A stretch of DNA of 64,000 nt from Ipomoea triloba (lineage: Eukaryota; Streptophyta; Magnoliopsida; Solanales; Convolvulaceae), in NCBI RefSeq assembly GCF_003576645.1, contig NC_044917.1, positions 12,081,629 through 12,145,628 on the forward strand. Reading direction: 5' to 3'. This document shows positions 46,233 to 57,379 of the stretch, in pieces; position 1 is the first letter of the stretch, and every line of letters begins with the position of its first letter. Position numbers and translations under genes: made by a program. The notes below the pieces were generated by a model, which did not search any database, was not told the origin of the DNA, and saw only the letters and a list, made by a program, of their open reading frames with translations.

Positions 46233-48300
46233 AGACTGATAACCAGTTAAGAGGTAAACGATTTCCTTCTTGCTGAGTAGTAATGAAGATTAATTGTTTA
46301 ACCCTTGTATGAGTATCACCTGTTTTATACACGACAGTTTTGTTTATATGAAAACATAAGCGAAAATATATCTGTATTTAGTGAGCCACTGAGCCATTGC
46401 TTGGTTGCATTAAGACCTAAAAGTTTGAGGTTCCATCCAAGCCTGGTGACTTGTGATGAGTCTACCTTGAAGTGCCACATTGATTACAAAAACTGTACTC
46501 AGAATACTTGCTACTCATGATATAAACACCTTTTCGATAGATGTTTAGTTTCACATCATTTCCACTGAAAGTAACAGTGTATAATCATGGGAGAAAAATA
46601 CAGGTATTCTTTGTGCGTGTGCGTATTCTTGTAAGCACTATTTTCAAATCAAGTTTTGATGCAGTTTTGACCAATACATATATTAAGGCCAAATTAGTTA
46701 TTAGCTTTTTGTTTAGTTTGAATATGGAAAATGACATATAAAGATATTAACAATTTTTTTTTTCTTCTTTGTGTTAAGAGTCCCACATTGAAAAAATAAG
46801 AGAAAATATATGGGTTTATAAGACCATGGGTTAGACTAGTTAATTTGTTGGAATCAATCTTTTAGTGTGGTTTGGCCCATGTGCATTATAGCCCAGTTAG
46901 TTAGTTTCAAAAAAAAAAAGTTCTAGTTAGTTTTTTGATCCCAAAAAGCTAATTTAATAAACCTATCTATCAAACATACATATTAGCCATTTAACCCAGT
47001 CAAATAGCTAAAAGCTGATCAAAATGCTCTCCAAAGACTTGTTTTGGCACCAATGTGGGCTTCTTAGGGATTTGCACATCATATTCTTGCTGTATGGAAT
47101 TGATAACATGAAGTCATCAAACTGAATAATTCACATTGAGAATTCTGAATGTTGAACTATGCATCTCGTGGGACCGTCATATTGAGTGGTTTTCCCTTGA
47201 ATGCTAAATGGTGAACTCATCTTTATGAATGAAGCTCGTCTATCTAATTACTTGTATTCTAGTATAGTAGTATGCTCCATTTTTATTTTCTGATAAATAA
47301 TCTTGTATACTAAAATCAATTTTTAAAGCTCATGTAAACATTACATGTTCTTCCTCATCTCACAGTTTTATGTATAATTTGATTTTCACTGTTTGCCTAT
47401 TTCTTTATGATTGCTAGGATCCAATATAAAGCCACATGTATTGGTAAAAGTGGGCCCTTTGTTAACCAAGCATTCTATATTCACCTTCACAGATAAACTC
47501 TCTTTAAACTAAAATCATTTTCTAAACCTCACTTAAAAGTGGTAAAAATGGTCCTTTGCTAACCAAGTATTCTATATTTTTCCACTATCTTTCTGTTTGT
47601 GTGTGTGTGTGTATTATGTTTGTGTATTCTTTATGATTGCTAGGATCCATTGGACTCACATAGTCACATGCTGCATAGGTAAATATGGTCTTTTGTTTCA
47701 GAAGTGGGGAAATAAAAAATTTGCCAAAGGAAGAGTGTAAGCTTATGAAGAAATGGTGTATATATTTAAAACTGTTATCAGAATTGTGGGGGTGTAAGCT
47801 GATGAAGAAATGATGTATATACTTAAAACTGTTATCAGAAATGTGGTTGAACCTTGTTGATATGTAGTTTCAGATGACTGCTCAAGTTTTAAGTCACTTG
47901 TGTTACTCATTAGGCATGCCATTTTGTGCTATAATTGAGGAAAGATTTAAAGCAAAACAATGAGTAAATTTGTGCAATACCTCTCGGGCTAGACCTACAT
48001 GGAAGTGAGGATTTCTTACAGGCTGTAAAACGAAAGATTGTACTTAAAGCAATAGAATTCATCAATATTTATTGCCTTGTTTAGTATCTAGTTGCAGGCT
48101 TTATGTTTTCAACATTTTTCTGCAAAATAGAAGTTCAGGGGTTGATTCTTCAACTTGGGTTTTTGATAATAATTTTCTTATAATATTTTAACAAACAAAA
48201 GCCAAGTTTGAAGCTCTTAAGTATTACTGGAGATGCTGAAGAGGAAACTCATCTTATATGGACACATTTTTGTCTAAATCACTGAACAACATGTATCTGT
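46233..48300. other. 3' flank of the hydrolase-fold gene and intergenic DNA
   Basis: No gene recognised. 46775-46905 (AAGAGTCCCACATTGAAAAA ... TTTTAGTGTGGTTTGGCCCATGTGC) is a repeat also present, degenerate, at 52325-52460. Near 47440-47680 a CTAGGATCCAAT(A)..., AACCAAG(C/T)ATTCTATATT pattern is repeated. Confidence 0.5.
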
Positions 48301-48302
48301 TA

Positions 48303-48637
48303 TTGACAAAAACTTGTGTGAGATCGTCTCAAAGATCCTTGTCCGTGAGATGGGTCGGGTCACAATGAAATACTAATCATGAATAGGGTGTTCCTTACTT
48401 ATAAAGTTATAAGGAGGGAAAATGTAATACTTTTGAAGAAAAATGTAATACTTTTACATTTTGATTTAAAAATATTACTCCGTACATTTTTCCTCAAAAG
48501 TATTACACTTTCCCTTATAAGTAACAAATACTTTATTGCTAATTAGTACGGAGTATTACATTTTGTAGAATAAGTATTACATTTTCATCTTGATCCGATC
48601 CGTCTCACAGGAGAGTCACACTATGTTATTTGTCATT
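48303..48637. mobile_element. MITE with GTGTGAGAC-type ends
   Basis: The left TTGACAAAAACTTGTGTGAG and the reversed right ATGACAAATAACATAGTGTGA form an imperfect inverted repeat that continues with GTCTC...GTGAGA(C/T)GG(A/G)TCGG. The interior has an inverted pair of AAAATGTAATACTTTT-type blocks. Non-coding. Confidence 0.65.
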
Positions 48638-49230
48638 TGCTATCTCTTGTTCACTTCCAAGAAAATTATGATCTGGCTTGGGTGGGATATTTTGATAGAT
48701 AAGGTTATTATCTGGTTAGACAGAATGACAATGAATGTGCATGGGATAGTTTGATAGATAATCAAGTTTGGTATCTCATGGATCCTAAAACTATGATGAA
48801 ATTTAGGCAAATGGTCTATTTTCTTATTGCAAACAGAATCAAGGAATGCAAATTGCAAAATGCATTGTTTTAACTGGTAGATGAAACTTATCTCTTTTAT
48901 CTATTTGATGGTACAGGGTATTCTCTGTTATTCATCCTACTACCTGAAATTGTGGTGTGATTTATGACTTAAATTAGTTATCATTTATGTCTTTCAGTTC
49001 AATTTTGCAATTCTAATTTCACTGCAGAATTGCCTGCACGAGCTTAGATCACTAGTTTAGTAGGCAGTATTTGGGGGAAGAGACCTTCGAAACTTGGCAG
49101 CGGTAGTGTGGGGATTATGCTCAAAGTGAGCAGATCCCTTGTGCGCTCTAGCATTTGGTCCTATCTGCTGAGTCATTGAGTTACCGTGATTTACATAATC
49201 CTAAATGCTCTGTCGGGCTGGGGTGTGGGG

Positions 49231-51004
49231 TGTTAAAGTATAGTGTATAAACTATTAATAGTGTATAAACTATTAGTAGTGGAATCCTTATATTAAGACT
49301 AGTGGAGCACTAGCATGTATTAGGGCAGGATTTAGGGAGTCTTGTCTCTCCCTCTCTCCTATATATGTGTATCAGTTTATGCAGTGAAGGACGGACAGAA
49401 AACACAGAAATATATCAGCTTTAGCTACTGCCCACACACAAAGTTTTTCTTCCCCATTTTAGTTTATTAACATGGTATCAGAGCCTACTGGCCATTGATC
49501 GGCGCAAAGAGGCGAGCAACCGGCAGAAGTTTCGCGGCGAACGGAGCCTCCACGCGCCGCCACGCGCCACCGTCGGCCGGAGCTCCGGCGACCACTCGCC
49601 GGCGCGTGACGGCGCGTGAGGCCATTTCTGGTGACTTTTTCCAGCAGAAAATTGTCTCTTTCTTCCCGTCTTGATGAGACCATTCTATCATGATGTCGCT
49701 GGTTCACATCTTCGCCAGCAACTTAGCCTCTCTTTCATTTTCACGACCAATAGCAGCTCTTACCGGCGAACCAGCCGGTGTCTTCCAGCAGCAGCAGCAA
49801 GATTTTGGTAGCAGATTGGTTGTGGGTTTTAAGCATGTTTGGTGATGGTTTGAGTAAGCTTAGACCTAGTGCATGAAAGGAGGGTTGGGTTACTGGAAGT
49901 TGTGTTTTTTGGTTTTATTTTGAGTTAATGTGAAAAAAAAAATGGGGCAGTAGATTGTTTTGTTTGGTTTACTTTATTTTGTGGGTTTGTTTTAATTTAA
50001 TTTGGTCTTTAAGTTTAGTTTGTTTGTTGTTTGGGTCATGGGAATATCTCATATTTAGAGTCATGCTATGGTGTGAGTGAGAGGTGCGTTGTGGTGTTTA
50101 ATTGGGATGGTGAAAATGGCAATCCGTCATTGGAGAAGAAAAATAGCATAAAGTTTTAGCCGAATGATAGTAGGGTTTGAGGTCGTGTTGACAATCTTGG
50201 TAGCCGAATGATAGTAGGCTTCGTAGTCGAGTTGACAACCTTGGTAGCCGAATGATAGTAGGCTTCGTGGTCGTGTTGACAATCTTGGTAATCTTGGTGG
50301 CTGAATGATAGTAGGCTTCGTAGTCGAGTTGACAACCTTGGTGGCCGAATGATAGTAGGCCTCGAGGTCGTGTTGACAATCTCGGTGGCCGAATTATAGT
50401 AGGCTTCGTAGTCAAGTTGACAATCTTGGTGGCCGAATGATAGTAAGCTTCGTGGTCAACTAGAAAGACATTGACATGTTTGGTGACGGGAGGTATCTGC
50501 AGGCATTGGTAGCATTCAAGCTTTTGTTTCAGGGGGAGCGCTAAATCCCAAACTTGTTTGGTCTGCGCGAGTAGCGTCAACTTTGATGTGGTATTTGGTT
50601 AAGTTTTCTGCTAGTACTCAAGACCATCCGATTGCATCACAGCAGCAAAGTTTTCAGCAGTAAATCTAAGGCAAGACAGTTTCAAGCTTGGGATGGCTCA
50701 TGTGAGATATTTGTAACAAGCTGCAGCATAATTGATAATATATGCTACAGCTTGAGGGGGAGTGTTAAAGTATAGTGTATAAACTATTAATAGTGTATAA
50801 ACTATTAGTAGTGGAATCCTTATATTAAGACTAGTGGAGCACTAGCATGTATTAGGGCAGGATTTAGGGAGTCTTGTCTCTCCCTCTCTCCTATATATGT
50901 GTATCAGTTTATGCAGTGAAGGACGGACAGAAAACACAGAAATATATCAGCTTTAGCTACTGCCCACACACAAAGTTTTTCTTCCCCATTTTAGTTTATT
51001 AACA
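49231..51004 (+). mobile_element. Non-autonomous LTR retrotransposon (TRIM-like), 1774 bp
   Basis: Two 242-bp LTRs (49231-49472, 50763-51004) are identical as far as I can read. Each begins TGTTAAAGTATAGTG and ends TTTATTAACA. The primer-binding site TGGTATCAGAGC (49473-49484) matches initiator tRNA-Met, and the polypurine tract TTGAGGGGGAG precedes the 3' LTR. A 5-bp duplication TGGGG flanks the element (49226-49230, 51005-51009). No gag or pol remains; the interior holds a GC-rich block (49500-49620) and a 44-bp tandem array. Identical LTRs imply a recent insertion that relied on a copia partner. Confidence 0.95.
50160..50460. repeat. 44-bp tandem array inside the LTR element
   Basis: GAAT(G/T)ATAGTAG recurs at 50162, 50206, 50250, 50303, 50347, 50391 and 50435. 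The spacing is 44 except for one of 53 caused by a 9-bp duplication (AATCTTGGT). Because 44 is not a multiple of three, the minus-strand frame over it is not a protein repeat. Confidence 0.88.
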
Positions 51005-51112
51005 TGGGGGGCCCCTGGGGTTGAGGATTCAACCTTTTGGGGGAAGTTCTAATTTCTTTCGGACTTGTGGGTAAATTTTCAGTTTCTGGTATTGGTGCTA
51101 GGCTGGGCAAAT

Positions 51113-51903
51113 TTTACTGTGGACCATAGTCCAAAACGGTGTCGTTTCTTTTAATGAAAAGTGAAAAGAAACGGCGCCCGTTCCGTGTATGTTTGTATAA
51201 CATATATTCAGTTTCATTTTATATACATTGTAGTTTTATTTTAGCACAACTAAAGTTTTATTTTGTTTCAACTATAGTTTTATTTGACATTATACATACA
51301 ATAGTCTTATTACAGTAAGACTTGTTATTAAATTTCATTTTATACACTGCAGTCTTATTACAACACCACTAAATTATAATTAGAATTCAACTACGGTAAC
51401 TACGGTTTCATTGGACAATATACACTCAAATATGTGAAACTGTTATTCAGTTTTATTTTATATACACTGTAGTTTCATTATAACACAATTAAACTATCAT
51501 TTTAATATAACTAAAATTTTATTTGACAATATACACTCAATATATGAGACATATTATTTAGTTTCTTTTTATACATACTGTAGTTTCATTTCAGCAAAAT
51601 TAAAATATCATTTCAATTCAACTACAGTTTTATTTGACAATATACACTCAATATGTGAGACATTTATTCAGTTTTATTTTATACATACTGCAGTTTCATT
51701 TGAACACAATTAAAGTATCATTTCAATTCAATTACAATTTCATTTGATAATATAAATACAATATGTGAAATAAGTTATTCAGCTTCATTTTGGATACACT
51801 GTAGTTTTATTTTGTTCTGAACACACAAAAATAAATTTAATGATTGCCGTTTCTTTACTTCAAGAAATGGCGCCATTTTCAGACCATGGTCCACCGTATA
51901 ACA
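51113..51903. mobile_element. GGACC-ended element with ~110-bp tandem units
   Basis: The left end CTGTGGACCATAGTCC then AAACGGTGTCGTTTCTT matches the reversed right end CGGTGGACCATGGTCTG then AAATGGCGCCATTTCTT. The interior is a tandem array of about 110 bp (TGTAGTTTCATT, CAATATACACTCAATATGTG recurring). An inverted relative lies at 62345-62880. Non-coding. Confidence 0.7.
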
Positions 51904-53410
51904 ACTGGCCAGGTTGCCAGCTTATTAAGCCCTGTCTTGCATTTAACATGTGATCTTGTATTTGTTGTTTGTTTTATTGTATTTTATTAAAAATAATCTT
52001 GCGAGTGGACATAAATTTGTTGTCCTTTTCATCATTTAACATGGGAAACTTAGGGTTTGGTGTGAATAAATTATGAGATTTTTCAAAGATGCCTTGCTAC
52101 AACAGTGGGCTATATCAATTTTCACTATAAATGAGCAACTGCTTTGTTTGAATTATATGGAACCATGGTACAGTAGGTCAGTATCACCTCTTTATCTGAA
52201 CTGATGCTTATTAAGGTGCAACTTGTTTTGCAAAATTTAAGGTTTGATCTTGACAGGTTCTTGGACGAAATGGTGAAATTTTAGGCATTGATTTTTGGCA
52301 TTGGGAATGGTCTATGAAATTGTTTCTCAACGTTAAGAATTTCATGTTGAAAACATAAAAGAGAACATATAGGTTGACATGAGTTAGACTCGCTAATTGA
52401 TTAGATTCAATCTTTTAGTGTAGTTTGACTCACGTGCAATATAGTCCCTTTGAGTAATCTTATATTATAACACCCAGAACTAGAATTCAGGCTGCTGTTA
52501 GTAGGGGACGAGGACGACTGATCAAGTCATTTGCAGTGGTATCCCTTACTAACGAAAAATGATGATATTGTTGCTCCACATAGAAAGAAAATGTGACGTA
52601 GGTATCCGTTTGGTACGAGGTTTTTGTCTGACAACAGGATCTGGATAATGTTGAACATCCCATTCCAATGAGTTTAAATGGTTGGATGATTCATTGGTCA
52701 AATTTCCGATCATATTTATGAATTGTTTTATTAATTAATTTGGTAGATATTACATCATACAACTGTTTATAAATTCATTAAATAGCATCAGACAATTCTT
52801 GATAATTAAAGAAAAAGAACCTGATGTTTAGCGTATTTGGTTCGTTGCCTGACTTAAATGTCATGACAGTAATTTTGGGTTCGAATTTAATTGGAAACAT
52901 ATATGATAAAATTGGCCCAAGATGTTAGAAGGTTTGTCTGAATTGGATTTCTTATGCGCACATGAAGACGAGGATTTGACTGAACCTTATGTACACAAAT
53001 AGTAAATCTTATGCTAAATAATGAACCTTCAAATTGTTTTTTTTTTAAAAAAAAAAAAATATTTTTACTATTTTGTACACATTCAAATAACGAATATTAC
53101 GTATAAAAATAATATACGTTATGCATATAAGTAATGTACCAAATGCATAAAAAGTAATGTATCATATGCATGATTCACACAGTTGCGTAAACCATGGTTC
53201 ACCTAATAAGCATCGATTATTAGGCTAGAGGCTATGTAACATGGAAACAAGAGACATGGATATGACAATTTTTAAAAATGTAATGTAAATAAAAAAAAAA
53301 TGGAAGTATACTTACAATTTTTTTTTAAATATGTAATTATGTATAAATATTAATTGAAAATTGAAGGGATCGTAGTCGAATTACTAATCTTTTGCTACAC
53401 TATAGCAAAC
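51904..53410. other. Intergenic repeat remnants
   Basis: 52325-52460 is a degenerate relative of 46775-46905. 52608-52855 has GTATCCGTTTGGTACG at one end and GCGTATTTGGTTCG at the other and may be a decayed MITE. No gene recognised. Confidence 0.4.
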
Positions 53411-53413
53411 TTA

Positions 53414-54671
53414 GGGGAGTGTATTCAATCATGACTTTTGTAGATTTTTAAAAACTTTTAAAATGATAGATTTTAATAAATTTTTATTGACTTTCATAGA
53501 GTCGTTCAAAACTTTTTAAAACTTTGTAAGACTCTATAAAAGTCTGTATAAGAAACTTGCATAAACTTTTATCAACTTTTTAATTTTAAAAAGTCGACAA
53601 AAGTCATTAAAATTTTAAATTGAATACATCCTTACAAACTTTCATAAGCAATTCATAACAATATTAAACACTAAAATTTATAGTTATAGAATTGTTCAAA
53701 TAAAATATTTAAAAATATAATTACTTTTTCTTGAGAAATTAATATTTAAAAAAAAATATAATTACTAGTTGCATAAAATAAAAAAATAATAATATATATA
53801 AAAATTATATTTAATATACTGCTAGGTATCAAGCAAAGAGTTATTATTTACAATAACAATATGGAACTGCTAACAACAGCAAGGTGCTTCTCTTTTTAGC
53901 CTCAAATTGCTATCGCGAACAATAGTTCACTATTCGTAATAGCATATTGTTAAAAAGAAAAAAGAAAACATATATTACGAATAAACATATGAATATTATG
54001 AAACATATAGTAAAAGTTGACGGTGATAGATAAAAAAAATTTACTCTGTTCATGTATTTAGGCGAAAAAGTTTAGAAGTTAGGGATAAAAAGTTTATAGA
54101 AAAAAAATCAAAATATACAAGCAACAATGAAATAAAAATAATATTATTTTGAATTTTTAGAGGAAGATTGTAAAGTTTAGGAGAGAGAAAAAAATTGGTA
54201 GAGTTTAGGTATGTAGAGAATATAGGATAATGAAGAAAAAATAATTTAATGAATTTAGGTATAAGGTTTATAAAGTTTAAAATTTTAAATAAGGAGAAAA
54301 AAATAGAGTTTAAATAGAGAGAGAGAAAAAAAACCTTCATGTTGGTAGAAAGAAAATTTTGAAATCTTGGGGTTGGGGGTTGGATTTCAACTATTTATAT
54401 TTGAGAAGGAAAAGTATATAAAAGTCTACAGAAGTTCTAAAATTAAAAAGTCCTTACAAATTCATAACTTTTTGAATACCACATGACTTTTAAAGATTCT
54501 TTAAAAGTTTTAATTAAATACCACATGACTTTTAAAAACTCTTTAAAAATCTTGATCGAATACCGCATGACTTTTAAATACTCTCTAAAAGTTTGAATTG
54601 AATACCTCCAAACTTTTAAAGTTCATAAAAGTATTTAAAATTCTATAAAAGTCATGATTGAATACACCCCC
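53414..54671. mobile_element. Tourist/Harbinger-type element, 1258 bp
   Basis: It begins GGGGAGTGTATTCAATCATG and ends CATGATTGAATACACCCCC, an inverted repeat extending about 40 bp. TTA flanks it on both sides (53411-53413, 54672-54674), the 3-bp duplication of PIF/Harbinger elements. GACTTTTA-AAG-type motifs are repeated at both ends. The AT-rich interior has no transposase. Confidence 0.85.
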
Positions 54672-54889
54672 TTAATTAGTACGTGGTAAGTCATAATCAT
54701 GATAATTGTGGGATCAATCAATAGAAATTGTGGTGCACTTTAATGTTTGACAATTCTCATACACTTGCTTCCTAATTATGCCCTGTGCATTGATATAAAA
54801 AAACCTGTTACTGCTTTTGCACCGTGGAATGATTTGCATTGCCAACTGCCAAGCCAAGATAGCATGATTGCATATTCAGTTCACGTCAT

Positions 54890-55195
54890 AAGAGTTTTTT
54901 TTTGGTAGTGTAAAGCATATGTATGGTCTTGTGTTATGTGTTTCTGTGTCTCATGTTATACAATTTTGTACCGTAAACGTATGGATTCTGTACCTGAAAT
55001 AAAGTAAATATAACATGCGTTTTTGTGTCTTATGTTATGAAATTCTGTACTTTAAAAGTATTGATTCTGTACCTAGAATAAATTAAAATTTGTATTGAAA
55101 CATGAGAAACGAGAAACTACAGAATTTGTTAAAACTTAAATATCAAAACGACGTCGTTTTGATCCAGGGTTCACAATCTAGTCCATGATATAAAT
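54890..55195. mobile_element. Fragment with ATTCTGTACC repeats and GACGTCGTTTTG end
   Basis: ATTCTGTACCT(G/A)(A/G)AATAAA and TTGTGTTATGTGTTTCTGTG units alternate. The right end AAAACGACGTCGTTTTGATCCAGGG resembles the ends of the GGACC element group. The left end is unclear. Confidence 0.4.
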
Positions 55196-55356
55196 TGCCG
55201 CATGATTGGATGTGACTATATTATTAAATGAATTGATTTTAGCTCATTTACCTGTTTAAATTTAGTCCACATATAACTACTCAAATTGACATTCAAATTT
55301 TCTAAATAAACAAAAAGTCTAAGTTTAAATCTAGTCCCATACATAATATAAGTATG

Positions 55357-56597
55357 GAGTTAATTCCAGCATTGGTCCTCCGACTATCGTGATTTTCCAC
55401 AATTGGATCTCGACTTTTAATTTGGACAATTTAGACCCTTGACTATCAAAATGTTTCCAATGTTGGTCATTCCGTCACAAGCTGGTTAAGTGGACGTCAA
55501 ATTGAGGGGTAAAATAGTCTTTTAATATACTTTGTGTATAATACATCGTCGTTCTTCTCTCTATACGTAATATACTGCTATCCTTCCTCAAAATACCTTT
55601 CTTTCATCCTCAAAAGGCCCAAAATCTCAAAACTCATCTTAGGGTTTGATAATTTCAAAGGATTTTTACGGTTTCTCAGTATAATAATTTTGGAAATCGA
55701 CAGCAAAGGGTGAGTTCCGCTTCAAGCTCACCATGATTTCGTCACCGAAACCTCTGTTTTCTCTCCTCGTGTTCGCCCTTCTCATTGTCGTTTTTTGTTT
55801 GTTCACATCTGTCTTGGTAGAGTCAAGTAAATTCCGCTCCTATTGCCATCGGATGAGGACGATAGTGGCGTCTGCCCCATGCTGGATCCCTCGACTTCCT
55901 GCCCAATCAAGTGTTTCCGCCCTGACTCGGTTTGCGGCGTTGATGGCGTGACTTACTGGTGCGATTGGGGTTTTGCGATGTGGGGAATGGTGGATCAAGT
56001 CAAGCTCTATTGCTGGTTCATATTATTTGGCTCATTTTACTAGGGATTTTCGTGCTATTTGGGTACCCTTGATTCTTTCTTTGGCTTCTCAAATTCATTG
56101 CTTTTCCACTGTGTTTCAGATGTGTGGTTAGACTTACAGAGTTACAGCTTTAATTCATATGTATATGTCTCTTCTTCTATTCATTGTAATTTACACCTTC
56201 AGACTGATGTTTTTACCTTAATTGTTCAATGACCTTCTACGTTCAAGTACATAAATCAAAATTTATACTGTAATTAAATGCAGTGCCCATGCCAAATCTA
56301 ACAACTCAAAGGCTCTTTCTTTTAATGTTTTGCATTGTGATTTGTAAAATCAAAATCTATCTTTATGCAGAAAGATATTTCATTCTATCGCAGAGAGGAG
56401 AACGATGAAGTATTATACTCAGAACATGTTATAAGACCGTTTTACCCCTAAATTTGACGTTCACTTAACCAATTTATGACGGAAGGACTAACATTGGAAA
56501 CATTTTGATAGTCAAGTGTCTAAATTGTCCAAATTAAAAGTCAAGGTTTAATTGTGGAAAATCACGATAGTCGGAGGACCAATGCTGGAATTAACTC
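55357..56597 (+). mobile_element. Pack-MULE: Mutator-like element carrying a host gene fragment
   Basis: Terminal inverted repeats of about 140 bp begin GAGTTAATTCCAGCATTGG and end CCAATGCTGGAATTAACTC. A perfect 10-bp duplication TATAAGTATG flanks the element (55347-55356 and 56598-56607). No transposase is present. The interior holds the start of a Kazal-type inhibitor gene with leader and apparent intron. TIR length, duplication size and captured gene content define a Pack-MULE. Confidence 0.92.
55733..56043 (+). pseudogene. Captured Kazal-type serine protease inhibitor fragment
   Basis: The frame from 55733 begins MISSPKPLFSLLVFALLIVV, a hydrophobic signal peptide. It must shift frame near 55820-55840 to reach GVCPMLDPSTSCPIKC followed by RPDSVCGVDGVTYWC (55866-55961). 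That carries the Cys spacing and the VCGxDGxTYxC signature of plant Kazal inhibitors, which are small secreted protease inhibitors. After YWC the expected GCxxAxC segment is not recognisable. A possible intron follows (to GTGTTTCAG near 56120). Frame change and loss of the C-terminal cysteines suggest it cannot make the normal inhibitor. It lies wholly between the TIRs of the Pack-MULE. Confidence 0.8.
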
Positions 56598-56929
56598 TAT
56601 AAGTATGTGTATGTTAGTGTTAATTAGACTTTTAATTCATCAATTATTAAAAAAAATTATTGATTTGCAATGGAACTTATTCCTTTGCAATGATTTTGCA
56701 TGCCGTTGTAAATTTAATTTGCAATGAAATGAAAATTTTGTTGGAACTATGACACAACATAAAAAGGGCACTGAAATTTAGTAGAAAGATCATAACTTTT
56801 CCAGTGGAATTGGCCCCTAGCAAACTTCCTAGGTGCACACCCGTTAGTCGTGTTGGAAAATACTACCAAAGTTGTCATTTTGAGGCAATGTATATCATTG
56901 ATCAGGTTCAATAAATAAAATTTGACTTC

Positions 56930-57175
56930 ATAAAATACAAATTTATAGGATAACACTTAACATACAGAAAATTCATGTTCATACACAGAAGTCATGTTCA
57001 TATTAATGCACATAATCCATGTTCATAATGCACATAATTCATGTTCATTATTATATCGTGTTTACGTGTACCTATGTATTGTGAACATAGATTTTGTACC
57101 TTATGAAGTCAAACTCTATGTATTGGACTAGGGTCCAATGTGGACCCTGGTCCACGATATAATGATTGGCATTTT
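56930..57175. mobile_element. Fragment with CATGTTCAT repeats and GGACC end
   Basis: ATTCATGTTCATA and ATGCACATAAT(C/T)CATG units repeat from 56968 to 57050. The right part GGACTAGGGTCCAATGTGGA followed by CCCTGGTCCACGATATAATG recalls the ends of the GGACC-ended group. Confidence 0.45.
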
Positions 57176-57379
57176 GAGTGGTCATATTGTGGTATAAATA
57201 TATGTGCGTTCACTTCTGATTGGGTCGGTTCAAAGTGAATTTTGGTTCCCCTAAATGAGATGAAGATCAATATATTATATTGTACACTCAAAATAGATAA
57301 TTGATTTTCAAAGTGTACTCATAAAATTGGAAAAATAGAGTTTGGAAGGCATGTAAGAAGCCTTTTGTCTCACATTGTA

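Larger units (their letters stand above)
49040..51046 (+). mobile_element. SINE, copy B, split by an LTR element
   Basis: 49040-49225 (TTAGATCACTAGTTTAGTAG, AGTGTGGGGATTATGC, GAGCAGATCCCTTGTG) continues at 51010-51046 (GGGGTTGAGGATTCAACC, TTTTGGGGGAAG). The parts follow the same order as SINE copy A at 35075-35276. The non-autonomous LTR element at 49231-51004 lies exactly at the break. Confidence 0.7.

Noticed and set aside
50098..50580. 160-residue minus-strand frame in the LTR element
   Set aside because: It is produced by a 44-bp array whose period is not a multiple of three; no gag or other domain.
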